From Endocalyx cinctus (taxonomy: Eukaryota > Ascomycota > Sordariomycetes > Amphisphaeriales > Apiosporaceae), in assembly GCA_001600455.1 (NCBI GenBank), contig BCKC01000004.1:4080915-4144914 (forward strand): a DNA stretch of 64,000 bases, written 5' to 3'. The notes beneath the pieces are model-generated. The model worked only from the letters and a program-made list of their open reading frames with translations, was not told the DNA's origin and did no database searches. How positions within the stretch are numbered: position 1 is the first letter of the stretch; every line of letters starts with the position of its first letter. Positions 46,921 through 57,629 of the stretch are shown piece by piece. A program made the position numbers and the translations under genes.

Positions 46921-47493
46921 GCTGAAAGGCGAGACACCGCTAACTTATGTAAGCACAATTCAGGCTTGCTCATGAATTGAGATGTCAGAAAATAGTAATA
47001 AAAGCAGGCATGCATTTTTTTTAAAGCGCCTATCTGTGCCTGTCCTGAAGAACGGGTGCAAAATAACTGGGTGTATCTGTGTCTACCATAATTATAAACA
47101 AGTAAAATGTAACCTCTCGGCCAAATCAAGCCGCTGGAGAAAAACGGTATTAGTAGAATCGAAGAAGGGGGGTGAAAAAAAAAAACTAAAAGTATCAGAT
47201 CGAGCAATGATTCGATCATATCATGAAGAGAGGAGACAACGCCTCATATGATAATATGGTATAACGCAAACGACCGGCCCCAGCGTACCCTATCCTTTGT
47301 AATCCGACTCGAAATAAACGCCAATGCCATGCAACTTGATATGTTACGTCGCTTTCCTGCTGCATACCTATCCCATTTCCGTCGTCTCTTTTTGTCACAA
47401 TCATTAAACTCGACTCGCGTGTACTCTATGTCGTCTATTGCTGCGGCACCGTCGTTGTCGGCACACTATTATTATTCGCATCGTTTCGTGGGA
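46921..47493. other. Convergent 3' intergenic stretch
   Basis: About 570 bp between the GH5 stop and the 3' end of the minus-strand small gene. Nothing seen apart from the presumed 3'UTRs. Confidence 0.4.
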
Positions 47494-47883
47494 TCACAAT
47501 CGGATGTTCAGGTCCATGCACTCGATATGCCACTCCCTCCTGCCCAGCAGGCTACGGAGCCACTCAATTCCGAGGCCGGTCCACTCATCCCTTTTCCTCG
47601 CCAGCTCCTCGGTGGCGGCCCCGGCAAGTGCTCTCGTGGTAATGTTAAGCATTTCGAGAGCGGTGGTGTTAAGTTCGGGCTCGTAGTTCGTAGGTAACGC
47701 TACGCTGGTCGAGTTGCCGAACGCTGGCGAGTAGGCCGTTGCGTTCAGAGAGGAAAGGGTGGTGGAAGGCCTCGGCGCAAACCAGTTGCTGCTGAAATCG
47801 AAGAAGCAGCGGTCGGACCAATAACAAGAGGTAACGAATAGTATGAGAAGTAGTACGGAGCAGTAGACGCATGGTCGGTTCAT
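47494..47883 (-). CDS. Small membrane-anchored or secreted protein, unrecognised
   Basis: A 129-residue frame begins MNRPCVYCSVLLLILFVTSC, a hydrophobic N-terminal segment that is either a signal peptide or a membrane anchor. It continues with FFDFSSNWFAPRPSTTLSSL and contains several N-glycosylation sequons (NAT, NST, NTT, NIT), then a helical, charged end (ATEELARKRDEWTGLGIEWL) closing with HIECMDLNIRL. Codon use is GC-biased as in the verified genes, and the frame ends cleanly. The family is not recognised. A first exon upstream cannot be excluded. The gene is convergent with the GH5 gene. Confidence 0.5.
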   Translation of the reverse strand: MNRPCVYCSVLLLILFVTSCYWSDRCFFDFSSNWFAPRPSTTLSSLNATAYSPAFGNSTSVALPTNYEPELNTTALEMLNITTRALAGAATEELARKRDEWTGLGIEWLRSLLGRREWHIECMDLNIRL

Positions 47884-50382
47884 GAAATATGTGCATACGA
47901 AGAATAGGAAAATGAAAGCGGGCGAGGCATTTGTCGGAATGAAAAGTAACGGAAGCCAACTAGAATGAAATCAAAATTAGAACTCTACTCTTGTAAATAT
48001 AGTGTATATGAAAAATGAAAACGAGATATTATAAATATATAGAAGTAAATAAATACAGGAATAGAAATACCTTCGAAGACAGAACATGGCTGCGGTTATG
48101 TTTTGGGTGTTGTGGTAATATTAGTAGTTTTCTTCACCCCTCAATATTTTATAGCCAGTCAGATTTTTTGAGGTTGATGATTGAGACACAAGCTAACGAC
48201 AGGTACGGTACAGTAAGGTATGTAATTGAATTGAATCGCAGCCTAATAGGGTTAAGGATAAAATAACGTTGACTCCTAGAAGAGGATGAAACAATGGCAA
48301 ATGACTTGAATTTACTACTAATGAGAGAATGGGAAGACGCGGTCGGACAGGTTAAATGAATAAAAACACACACAAAAAAAAGACGATGTCTTCATTCCAT
48401 ATTAAAAAAAAAAGTAGTATGCTTGATTTTCTGCTAAAGGAGGGAGGGAAAGAAAAATGAAGAATTGGGAATGGAGTATTGGTAGATACGTAATGCAATA
48501 AAAGTATTGTTTGTCAATTAAGAGTCCTGGCTAGACCAGGGACTCTTCCTGTCTGTAAATGGAAAAATCCATCTTGGCATTTTCGAAAACGGTTTATATT
48601 AAAAATGTCGTCAATGTTCATATGTGTGTGTAAAAAAAGTGGCGGATAAGAAAATGCCAAGAAGTTTCAAATGCGACGTTCGGATTAGTCAAGTTGTTTA
48701 TATCCGAATTTCGATGATTATCTAATCTACACAGTACAAGTATAATTCCATGAATACGTGTATGGTGGACCTGATGGATGGACCTAGGATATGAATGTCT
48801 TATGTCTTATATCTTACAGTAGTGTATAATATGTCTGACTTGATTTGATACATACCATCAAAATATGATGTATGATGAATATATGATGAATACCTAGGTA
48901 ATAGGATTAATCCACCATGTTGTAGAGAACAGAAAGAAGTCTGTTGAATCTTCTCATAACTAGTTCGCTAGTTAGCTGCTAATATTCGTGGATCTTTCCT
49001 TAGGTTAATGACCACAGCTGTCTGAAAGTAGATATCCTTGAAAAAAAAAAAAAACAGTAATCCGTTGCATTAAACGACATCCATGGATCTACGGAGTACG
49101 GAGTACAAGGAAACATGTTCCTGTACTGTACTGTAGATTTTGAAAATTAGTTCGATCAGGTTGATCAAACCAACCGATTTCAACCAAACAACTTTATCGC
49201 CGATATCCTCATGGTGGGGTATTCAATGATCTATACTTGTAGACTATTCTATGTACTACACCAAATAGTGTTAGGTTAGCTGGATAGCTCGATAGCTGGG
49301 CTGGGTTAATCTAGCATATAACATATACTTGTACTCTGTACATAAAACGTTTGATTCACTGAAGAAAGGTTTGTTTGCGGGTAGATTATCTGGTCGTCAT
49401 CATTGATTTGATTGATTTGATTGCCTAACATACCTAGAGCGAGCCATATCTTGATTACTCCGTACTTAGTACCTAGTCAAGTACTTGTAAAAGTGACAGC
49501 TCATACGTGCATAAACCACTACCCAACCAAGCAGATACCCGTCACTACCTTTCTAACCTCTTTATATTTTTTATTTTTATTTTCCTCTTTCTATTCTCTA
49601 CTTTGATTGATCAACAAGAACAGAATACCTAACCTAGTTCCAAGGTCGCTGTTATTGTAGTTCACCCTTCATACTCAAAATCTTTTCTTTTCCATTCCCT
49701 TTTCTTTCCTCGTTTTTTACCTCACTTTTTTATTTTATTTCTATATTTCTACGGTGAATAAAATATTTCAACACCCATCTTGATCCTAAGAAATAGTATA
49801 TACCTATTTCGATTCCGGTTAATCAAGTATTAGTGGCGGTACATAATACTATTCCCTTCTATTCTTTTTTTATTTTATTTAATGCTTGGGCATTCATTGG
49901 CTTTAATGCCTGACACCCTGTATTAAGTCGTTGGTAGCTAATATAAGTAACTAACTACCACTAAGATTTGGCGAGGCTGGGATTTTCCTTCACTGATTGG
50001 ACAGCTACTTGTAAAGAATACCTTTGAAAAGTAAGTACACACATCCTTACCTGTTGTTACTTTTTTTTTTTTTCTTCTACTCTCAGACACCCGTCTTTTT
50101 TTCTTTTTATTGTACACATAACAATTTCCTTCATCATCCACATCTTATTTCTCCTCCATATTTCAATTCCTTGTTATATAAAACTTCTCTTTTTTTTTTT
50201 TTTATGAATTTCGAAATACATAAAAAATTGGGACGCGAGAATATTTCAAAGTAAATACTTACTTGTACTAGGTTACTACTTAGTAAATAAATCTTGCGAA
50301 TCTTTCTCAATTCGTCCTCCGGTAACTGCACTTCAAACAAGGAGCAGTTACTGGGTAGGACAGCTTTCAATCATTCGCAATC
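47884..50382. other. Long intergenic region and EDC4 leader
   Basis: About 2.5 kb with no gene. It has a TACCTAGGTA site (48891-48900), a hairpin at 48519-48547 and, from about 49550, a pyrimidine-rich stretch with many T/C runs that leads to the ATG at 50383 and is probably the EDC4 promoter and 5'UTR. Confidence 0.5.
48519..48547. repeat. Short inverted repeat (hairpin)
   Basis: AAGAGTCCTGG and CCAGGGACTCTT face each other across a five-base loop (CTAGA), pairing almost perfectly with one bulged G. It lies in intergenic DNA with no adjacent gene end, so a terminator role is not supported. Confidence 0.5.
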
Positions 50383-53300
50383 ATGGCGAGCTTTAATCAT
50401 CATCAGGGTAACAACAATTCGAATGATCCAGTACAGTCTATGTATGATCGAATTCAAGCTGCTCGCGATGCACAGAAGCCCAATTCCAATCTAGCCCACC
50501 AACTCTTATCCAGACACAATCCTACCGATTACTATGGTCAACACTCTGGCGATTCTTCCCCCACTGGTCTAGACGAATTCCCTCCCCCTGCACCTACTCC
50601 TCCCACCAATTTCGGTGGTCATTCGCATCATACTATGGATATTATGGGCGGTTTAGGTCCAATTGGCAGCATGCCGAACAATGCCGCCAACAAGTCGGAT
50701 CAGAGTGCGAATCTTCTAAATCTTCTCAAATTTAGTAGTGCCGGCGGTGTCCACGGACCTAGCTCTCTCTCCAACTCTCAGTCTGCCCAACATATGCAAG
50801 GTCAAGTTCATGGACAGGGACATAATCTTTCTTTCGATTCTTCTACCGATATTCCTACCTCGAACCATCCTCCTCCTCCCATCCATGCGCCTGTTCCTAT
50901 GCCTGCTGATCCTCAAGGCCTCCTTGCTACTCTTATGAAGGGTAATGCGCACAATGAGGGTATGAGTCCTCGCACTGAGCCGATCGGGCAGAATGGTTCT
51001 CGAGATTCCTGGAATTCCGGTCCACCTCCTATGGATACTCAGCAGTATCTCCTCAATCTTCTGCACCGGCCCAAGCCTTCCCAGACCGACCTTCCCTCCC
51101 CCGCGGAGCAGTCTCACCAGACCACGCTAACCCCTCAGTCTAACGCTGGCTCCGCTTCTGAGTATAATCATGCCCACAAGCATGTGTTCCCTGAGTTTTC
51201 GGGAAAGGAGCACGTAGAGTCGCCTCCCGCCAAATACGAGTATGGATCTCCGGCATCTCACCATTCGCAGCATGACGGTAGCCGCAAGTCCACCCGGTTT
51301 GACTATACCAGCCCTTTTGACGAGTTCTCTGCTCTCGCGCCGCACAACAAATCTTCGAAGAATTCGACTCCGAGTGTATCGCACCCTATGGCTTCTGTGC
51401 CGTCTGAACTTCCTGCTGTCTCGGCTTTTGAGATCCTGAAGAAAAATTCTAGTCCTACTTCGTCTCCCGCTCAGGGACACGATTATTCCAGACTAAGCAA
51501 CCAGCATCGAAGCCCTATTCCTAGCCCCGGACAATTCCAACAGGCTAATGAGGGTGCCGGTCCTCGACACGAACCTACGCACGTCTCTTCCCCACCTGTT
51601 AGCGTCCCGGTAGAGCTGAACTCGGATCTGAACAAAGAGACGGTCTCGGAAGCGATGCATGATCTTGCTGAAAAAGCAGACATGGAAGCTCGAATGGCTG
51701 TCGAGCGTGCCGAGCTTGAACGCGCCGAACCAGAAGAGGTACATGCCAAAATCGCCGCTGAACTAGAAGAAATGATGAGAGCCAAGACTGACGCCGAGTT
51801 CCAGAAGTCGGCCGCGGCAGCAGCTAAAGATATCAAGAAAGAACTCGACAAAGAAGAGAACATGCAGGCTTTGGAAACTCAATACCCGCCCGAGGTTGCG
51901 CAGACCATCCGTGAGATTGTGGACGATGCCGCTCACGGTCCGGTTGCCGACAGCTGGGAGAGCGCCGAGGCTGACGAGATTGTCGTCATCGAAGAAAAGC
52001 CCGACCCGGTCACCGTCTACAATTTCCCTATGAAGCCTTGGATCTCCATCAGCATGCAGGAACGAGAAGAACCTCAGCAACAGTTCCGCGATGAAGTTAC
52101 CATGGACATTGCTAGATTGAAGAAAGATTTTGACCAGATTGATAGGAACTTGGTATCTGCTACGGGATCTTGCATAGCCTATGGCATGTCCAAGCAAGGT
52201 GGATTCCGCGTTATTCGCCAGGACGATGGAAAAGATGCTAAATTATTTACCGATACCAAAGACCGCATCTTCAATATCGCTGTCTGCACATCTCCACCTG
52301 ATTCTGACAATACTCCTCAAGAGTCTATCATTGGTACAGGCATTAGCGGAACTGTGTACTACGCTCAGATTAAGAGCGGCGAGAAAGACCATTTGGAAGA
52401 CGCACAGCTTGAACAGTACGGGTTCGCCCTTCCACCTATCAGCACGCAAGAAGGCGATGCTCCGGGAGGTGCGTTGAAGACTCGAGCGAGAACTTCATCG
52501 ATCCACCCCGAATATTTTGCCGTCGGTCGTGGCAAGACCATTAGTATTATCTGGCCTGCCCTCATCCTGCGAAAGAACCTTTTCAAGCCAGGAAACGATC
52601 GCGTCGTCGATACGGAGAGGCTTGCTAAGGAATGCGCGCTTCGGATCAACACCGGTAAAGCTGGTAAAGACTTCACGTTCAGTCAAGATGACACCACAAT
52701 CGTGTCTCTCGACAAATCTGGCCGGGTCAAGTTCTGGGATGTTCGAGACCTTACGGCTACTGATGACAACTCCGATATCCGCCATCCTGTCCCCGCCCAA
52801 ACTTCTTTAGAGGTTAAAGAACCATTGATGACTCTGAATACCACCCCAGAGGGCGAGAAAGCATGGCCCACTTCTGTGTTATTGCTGGATAAGCAACGGC
52901 CTTACCAGAAGCGATGTGCCTTGCGCTACATGATTGTTGGTATGAAGCAGAACCACACTCTTCAATTGTGGGACCTTGCGCTTGGAAAACCTGTTCAGGA
53001 ATTCAACCTACCCCATTCTAAGGAGTCGGACGCCGTCTGCAGCGTCATGTACCACCCTCCGACTGGTATGATTGTAGTCGGCCATCCTACTCGCAACTCC
53101 ATCTATTTGCTCCACCTCTCGGCACCTAAGTACGCCATCAAAGGTCTCTCTCAAGTCGACTACGTTCAAAAATTGGTAGCCAAAGATTCGTCCATTCCCG
53201 ACCCAGATTCTACTGCGGTTATTAGTGGTATCCGCGAATACTCCTTTGCCAACAAAGGCGTGCTTCGGAGTTTGGACATCTTGGTGAACCCAAGTGCTTC

Positions 53301-55221
53301 TCAAGATGGCGACGAGCCCACCCTTTTCGATCTATATGCCATGCACTCGAAAGGAGTCACATGCCTGTATGTCAAGCAACATGAGCTTGGTTGGTCGCGA
53401 GATAACAAGGTGATCAACGGTATCGATGCTGCTGCGGCTGGGCTAGTCAAGATTTCTAAGCTTAAAGAGCTGCCCAGTGCTCCGGTATCCGAGCTACCAC
53501 ACGTAGAGGAACCATCTCTCCCCATCCGTATCGCGACCCGGCCCACCATCAAAGAGACTCCCTCTGCTCAGACTTTGCCTCTGGGATCAAGTAGCGAGCA
53601 ATCTCGCAAAGTTGCGGAAAATGCCGCTGCACAGTCGGAACGAAAGGACGGGGATAATTCTACACCTCCAAGCAACCAGCTTGAGAAGTCCGAAAAGAAA
53701 GGAAGGAAGAAGCGTGAGAAGGCCGCCGCTAACGCTGCAGCCGCTGCCGAAAAACTCGCTGCAGAGCATGCACATGCGAATGGAAACTCCCACGCAACCC
53801 GTTCTGATGCTTCCCCGTCGAAGAATGTAGACTCGAAATTCAGCTCATCATCCACGTCTTCGCCCATGTCGCCGGAGTCGATTCAATCTGCCTTGAAACA
53901 ACTCTCCTCTGGCCTTAGTGAAAGGATCACTGGAGTTCTTACAAGCGAGTTCAAGGAACATCGAAGCAAGGTAGAAGCCGAATTCCGTACTCGTCAGGAC
54001 GATTTCGCCAAGAGCCAGAAAGATCTTCTAGAGCTCGTATCGCATGTCTTGAATGATAATGTCCAGGCAGTTCTTCACAGGACAATTTGTGATCAGTTTG
54101 AAGAGGCAGTCGTTCCTCATTTGAGTAGCCTCATCGTCAAGACAATCGAGACGCAACTCGACGCTAAGGTCGGAGGAAAAGTCTCTCATTCTATCCAGAA
54201 TCAAATGCAGAAATCGCTGCCAAACGCTATCATGCAGGCACTACAGAAGTCTGATTTGTCAAAGTCTATCTCTGATAAGGTAGCGGAGGCTGCTTCGGTG
54301 GATATGGAGGAGACATTCCGCGAAACACTCATGACTACTATCACTCCCATTTTCAGTGACATGGCTGTCGCGGCTTCTCGTGGTTTGGCCGAAGACATGC
54401 AGCGACGCACCGCAGAGCAAATAGAAGCATTTGAGATTCGACATGTCGCGGATAACCACAAGATCGACCAGCTCACTGTTCTTGTAGCTAAGCTTTCCGA
54501 CACCGTCAACAACATGGCAGCCACCCAGGCTCAGCTACAAGACAGTCTTTTCACGATACAGCAATACGTGTCAAGAGATCGTAGCAATGTCGCGCCTTCC
54601 CAACCAACCCAGTCTACGCATACTCAACATGGACAGTATGCAAGCCCCGGTGCGAACTCGACCAATCAGTTGGTTCCTTTCAGTACCGGCGGATCGGCCA
54701 GTGGCAACGACTCGGAATTGCAACATATGATTTCCAGCGTCGCGTCATTTATGGAGCGCGGTGAATATGAAGCAGGACTAGTCCGATGGATTCAGCTACC
54801 CCGGAAGCATGAAATCTTTGATGAATACATTGTGAAATTTAACCCACAGTTCATGCAAGATATGTCGGCTTTGGTTGGTCTCTCTGTGGCCTCTGTCATT
54901 GCGGAACAGTTTGAAGGCCCGCTGTTGCGAGAAAAGGTAACGTGGGTCGAAACTGTGCTGAAAAGCTTGCAGACAACACTGCCTCGTCTGAATGTGAGTA
55001 ACGATACCCTATCTCATGAGAAACACAATCTAAACAGAATTCAGGAACCTGGCGTCCGTGACGTGATCCCGAATATTATGAGTACCTTCCTTGAACGCCT
55101 CGAGAAACTGTTCATGCAGATCAGCAGCCGCTCGCCAACCGATCCTATCCTTCAACACCTATCCGATATGACGCACATCGTAACTCAAATTAGAGGTTAT
55201 CCTCGCGGTGCAAATTATTGA
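50383..55221 (+). CDS. EDC4: Enhancer of mRNA decapping EDC4/Ge-1 homologue
   Basis: A single uninterrupted 1,612-residue frame. Residues 1-~420 are low-complexity (Ser/Pro/Gln/His). A charged coiled-coil follows (about 430-510, ARMAVERAELERAEPEEVHA), then PVTVYNFPMKPWISISMQER (~542), which opens a WD40-type beta-propeller region to about 1030 (repeat-like blocks KFWDVRDLTA and LQLWDLALGKPV). A Ser/Ala/Lys-rich linker leads to a second helical region (about 1163-1390) and the conserved Ge-1 C-terminal domain starting near 1443 (SELQHMISSVASFMERGEYE, AGLVRWIQLPRKHEIFDEYI, ending DMTHIVTQIRGY). EDC4/Ge-1/Varicose is the scaffold that joins the decapping enzyme Dcp2 to Dcp1 and forms P-bodies; S. 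pombe Pdc1 is related. Cytoplasmic. Gene length and domain order are those of the family. No intron is required. Confidence 0.9.
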   Translation: MASFNHHQGNNNSNDPVQSMYDRIQAARDAQKPNSNLAHQLLSRHNPTDYYGQHSGDSSPTGLDEFPPPAPTPPTNFGGHSHHTMDIMGGLGPIGSMPNNAANKSDQSANLLNLLKFSSAGGVHGPSSLSNSQSAQHMQGQVHGQGHNLSFDSSTDIPTSNHPPPPIHAPVPMPADPQGLLATLMKGNAHNEGMSPRTEPIGQNGSRDSWNSGPPPMDTQQYLLNLLHRPKPSQTDLPSPAEQSHQTTLTPQSNAGSASEYNHAHKHVFPEFSGKEHVESPPAKYEYGSPASHHSQHDGSRKSTRFDYTSPFDEFSALAPHNKSSKNSTPSVSHPMASVPSELPAVSAFEILKKNSSPTSSPAQGHDYSRLSNQHRSPIPSPGQFQQANEGAGPRHEPTHVSSPPVSVPVELNSDLNKETVSEAMHDLAEKADMEARMAVERAELERAEPEEVHAKIAAELEEMMRAKTDAEFQKSAAAAAKDIKKELDKEENMQALETQYPPEVAQTIREIVDDAAHGPVADSWESAEADEIVVIEEKPDPVTVYNFPMKPWISISMQEREEPQQQFRDEVTMDIARLKKDFDQIDRNLVSATGSCIAYGMSKQGGFRVIRQDDGKDAKLFTDTKDRIFNIAVCTSPPDSDNTPQESIIGTGISGTVYYAQIKSGEKDHLEDAQLEQYGFALPPISTQEGDAPGGALKTRARTSSIHPEYFAVGRGKTISIIWPALILRKNLFKPGNDRVVDTERLAKECALRINTGKAGKDFTFSQDDTTIVSLDKSGRVKFWDVRDLTATDDNSDIRHPVPAQTSLEVKEPLMTLNTTPEGEKAWPTSVLLLDKQRPYQKRCALRYMIVGMKQNHTLQLWDLALGKPVQEFNLPHSKESDAVCSVMYHPPTGMIVVGHPTRNSIYLLHLSAPKYAIKGLSQVDYVQKLVAKDSSIPDPDSTAVISGIREYSFANKGVLRSLDILVNPSASQDGDEPTLFDLYAMHSKGVTCLYVKQHELGWSRDNKVINGIDAAAAGLVKISKLKELPSAPVSELPHVEEPSLPIRIATRPTIKETPSAQTLPLGSSSEQSRKVAENAAAQSERKDGDNSTPPSNQLEKSEKKGRKKREKAAANAAAAAEKLAAEHAHANGNSHATRSDASPSKNVDSKFSSSSTSSPMSPESIQSALKQLSSGLSERITGVLTSEFKEHRSKVEAEFRTRQDDFAKSQKDLLELVSHVLNDNVQAVLHRTICDQFEEAVVPHLSSLIVKTIETQLDAKVGGKVSHSIQNQMQKSLPNAIMQALQKSDLSKSISDKVAEAASVDMEETFRETLMTTITPIFSDMAVAASRGLAEDMQRRTAEQIEAFEIRHVADNHKIDQLTVLVAKLSDTVNNMAATQAQLQDSLFTIQQYVSRDRSNVAPSQPTQSTHTQHGQYASPGANSTNQLVPFSTGGSASGNDSELQHMISSVASFMERGEYEAGLVRWIQLPRKHEIFDEYIVKFNPQFMQDMSALVGLSVASVIAEQFEGPLLREKVTWVETVLKSLQTTLPRLNVSNDTLSHEKHNLNRIQEPGVRDVIPNIMSTFLERLEKLFMQISSRSPTDPILQHLSDMTHIVTQIRGYPRGANY

Positions 55222-56252
55222 TCGTACTTGGGAAGTTTCATAGGCTGGCCAAGGTACCCGTTTGTAAAAACTACATGTACATACAAAAAGGGGAGAAATA
55301 CCTCCTCAGTGCCCCTGGACGTTCGGCGTTTTATGGTAATCGTCTCAGAGTACATTTTATGCAGTATGGATTATCGAAAGACATGTTTAACTCAGAAGCC
55401 GCCCATAAGGAGGATGGGCTGCATTTTGGCGATGTCTCGGTAATCTAACACCACGATATTTAGTGTTTTCTACACATAATAGGTGTGTCTCTTTACTAAA
55501 CGCTGGGTTCTTCCGATGGAGGGATTTTATTCGAAGTAATCAAAAAAAATCCAAGCTGGAGGGGAATTTCCTGACAATAATAAAGAGGGGAAGTTTGTAA
55601 AAGAAGAAAGAAAGGAATGCGAACAAAAAAAAGTTTTTCATTTCAGAAGGCGAGGGGGAGTTTTCTATTACGTAAAGGGGTTCTTTACGTTGGTGGACTC
55701 CTTTATTTATCATTCGCATATTTTCATTTATGGTCACTCTAGTCTAATGCCGATTCGAGGAGGAGGGCGTTGATGTTCTCTTTTCTCCCACTTTCGGGAG
55801 CGGGTATGATACCACACGGTAGGGCGGTTCTATTTTAGTTGAAACGATATTCAATATGACTTCGTTGCTTCGTTGTTTATGTCGGATTGTCTTCTGTAGA
55901 TAGCTTGATTGAGGGCCTACGTACAGCGCTCAATCATTTATGTAGAACTAGCGGTTCATAGCCATGAAGGATACAATGTAATAATATTGACATTACTATC
56001 TCTTAGTTACTATGCGTGCCTAGCATGGTACGGTTTCACCTTGTAGATTGAACCGTATGCTCAAAGTAATAGGGGTCAACGTCGGTTAGAATAATGGGAA
56101 AATATGATCAAGGTAGAGGTAATATGTATGTATGCCTATGTCTAAATAGATATTTCTCTACATAATTTACACAAGAATACTACGCCCCCGCCTTTTTTTC
56201 CGCTCTCCTTTCATCTAGATCTTTTTAACCTTCTCTTCTAAAATGAAGTAAC
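55222..56252. other. Convergent 3' intergenic region
   Basis: About 1 kb between the stops of EDC4 (plus) and leucine aminopeptidase (minus). A 76-codon frame starting just before the EDC4 stop (55218) is not convincing. Nothing else was seen. Confidence 0.45.
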
Positions 56253-57629
56253 CTAGAGGTCGGTGAAGAGCAGCTCGTAAGCGTAACCGACCACCATCTT
56301 GGCGTGCTCGGCCATGTGCTCGTAGCTGACCGTTTCGAGGGTGTCGTCGGCCGTGTGGATGTAGGGGCTGTGCACGTCGAAGTCGCTCTCGATCACGAAC
56401 GAGGAAGGGTAACCGGCCGCGCTCGCCGAGGCGTGGTCGGAGCATCCGTAGCCGCATTCCGTGTCGACGTAGCCGACCGTGGAGTACTATGCAATTGTAT
56501 TAGCCTTAACTTCTTTCTGTCTCTCTCTCTTTTCTTCTTGGCATATTATGATCAAAGGGGGGAAACAGGGAAAAGGGAGAGAAAAAAAACTTACGGCATC
56601 GATAACTTTCCGAATAAACTCGGTCAAGCCAGCATCGACATGGTCGTTGATGACACCCATCGGACCCTGGTCGTAGCCGGTCATGTCCTGCTGCAGCATG
56701 GCCTTGACGACGGCGCCGTCGCTCGCGTACTGGTCGAAGACGTCGGCCGAGCCGAGGAGGCCCCCTTCCTCGCCCGCGTACCAGTGGAACTCGAGCGTGT
56801 GCAGGGCTTCGCCTGCTAGGATCTGGGGGTCCGTGAGGAGGACACGCATCGCTTCTAGGATGGTGACGGTGCCGGATCCGTCATCGTCTGGTTTTGGAAA
56901 GTAAGTATGTCAGTCTTTTCCGAATATTACAACTACATATTTAGAGAAAAAAAAAAAAAAAAAACTCACCAGCTCCAGGCGATCGATCCGTCCTATTCCG
57001 ACCGTTCACCGAATCGAGGTGAGCGCCGATGACGATCTTGGTCTCGGCCTGGCCCGGGATCGAAGCGATGATGCTGTTCTGGAGGAAGGTGTGCTCGACG
57101 GGGGTCACGGTCGCGCCGGCGACGCCGCTCTCGGCGACGACGGCCTCGACCTGCTCGAGGAGCCAGTCGGACGCGTCCTTGCCCGTCTGCGAGGCGTAGT
57201 AGCGCGTGAAGAACTCCGAGTACGTCGTCAGGTGGTCCTCCATGTTGGCCGTGCTGAGCTGCGAGATCAGGCCCGTGACGACGTCCGACTGGGCCATCGT
57301 CCCCGGGTACGTCACCGCCGGCGCGGCGGCGAGCTTGGCGGCCGAGGAGGCGAGGTTGGGGTGGTTTGTGATGTCGATGAAGGTTTTGCCTTCCTGATAT
57401 TGCGGTGTTAATTTTGAGAGTTTGTTTTGCTTTAGTTGAGGTTGAAAAAAATAAAAAGGGAGGTTCTTACCATCTTCAAAGCCCATTTCTCCTCTTCCGT
57501 CACGACTTGGGTGACGCCGGGAGCTAGCTCGATGGTGAAGAGCTCCTCTTGCGCAGCTTCCGATCGCAAGACGGACATGGCGGAGGCCGAGCTGGCGGCT
57601 ACGGCCGCGATGAGGGATGCGCGAACCAT
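56253..57629 (-). CDS. LAP1: Secreted leucine aminopeptidase (M28 family, Lap1)
   Basis: Four exons, 57629-57471, 57393-56970, 56887-56595 and 56486-56253, give 369 residues, usual for fungal Lap1. Residues 1-~17 ([17 protein letters not shown]) are a signal peptide, followed by a propeptide containing [20 protein letters not shown]. The di-zinc site of M28E aminopeptidases is complete: His in [10 protein letters not shown] (~178), Asp in GADDDGSG (restored across intron 2), the Glu pair in [16 protein letters not shown] (~234-235), Asp in LQQDMTGYD (~262) and His in [18 protein letters not shown] disulfide segment lies in the last exon. It removes N-terminal leucine and other residues from peptides outside the cell. 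The second intron has an A-rich tract (56946-56964) near its donor. The 5' side faces a 4-kb gene-free region. Confidence 0.95.
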
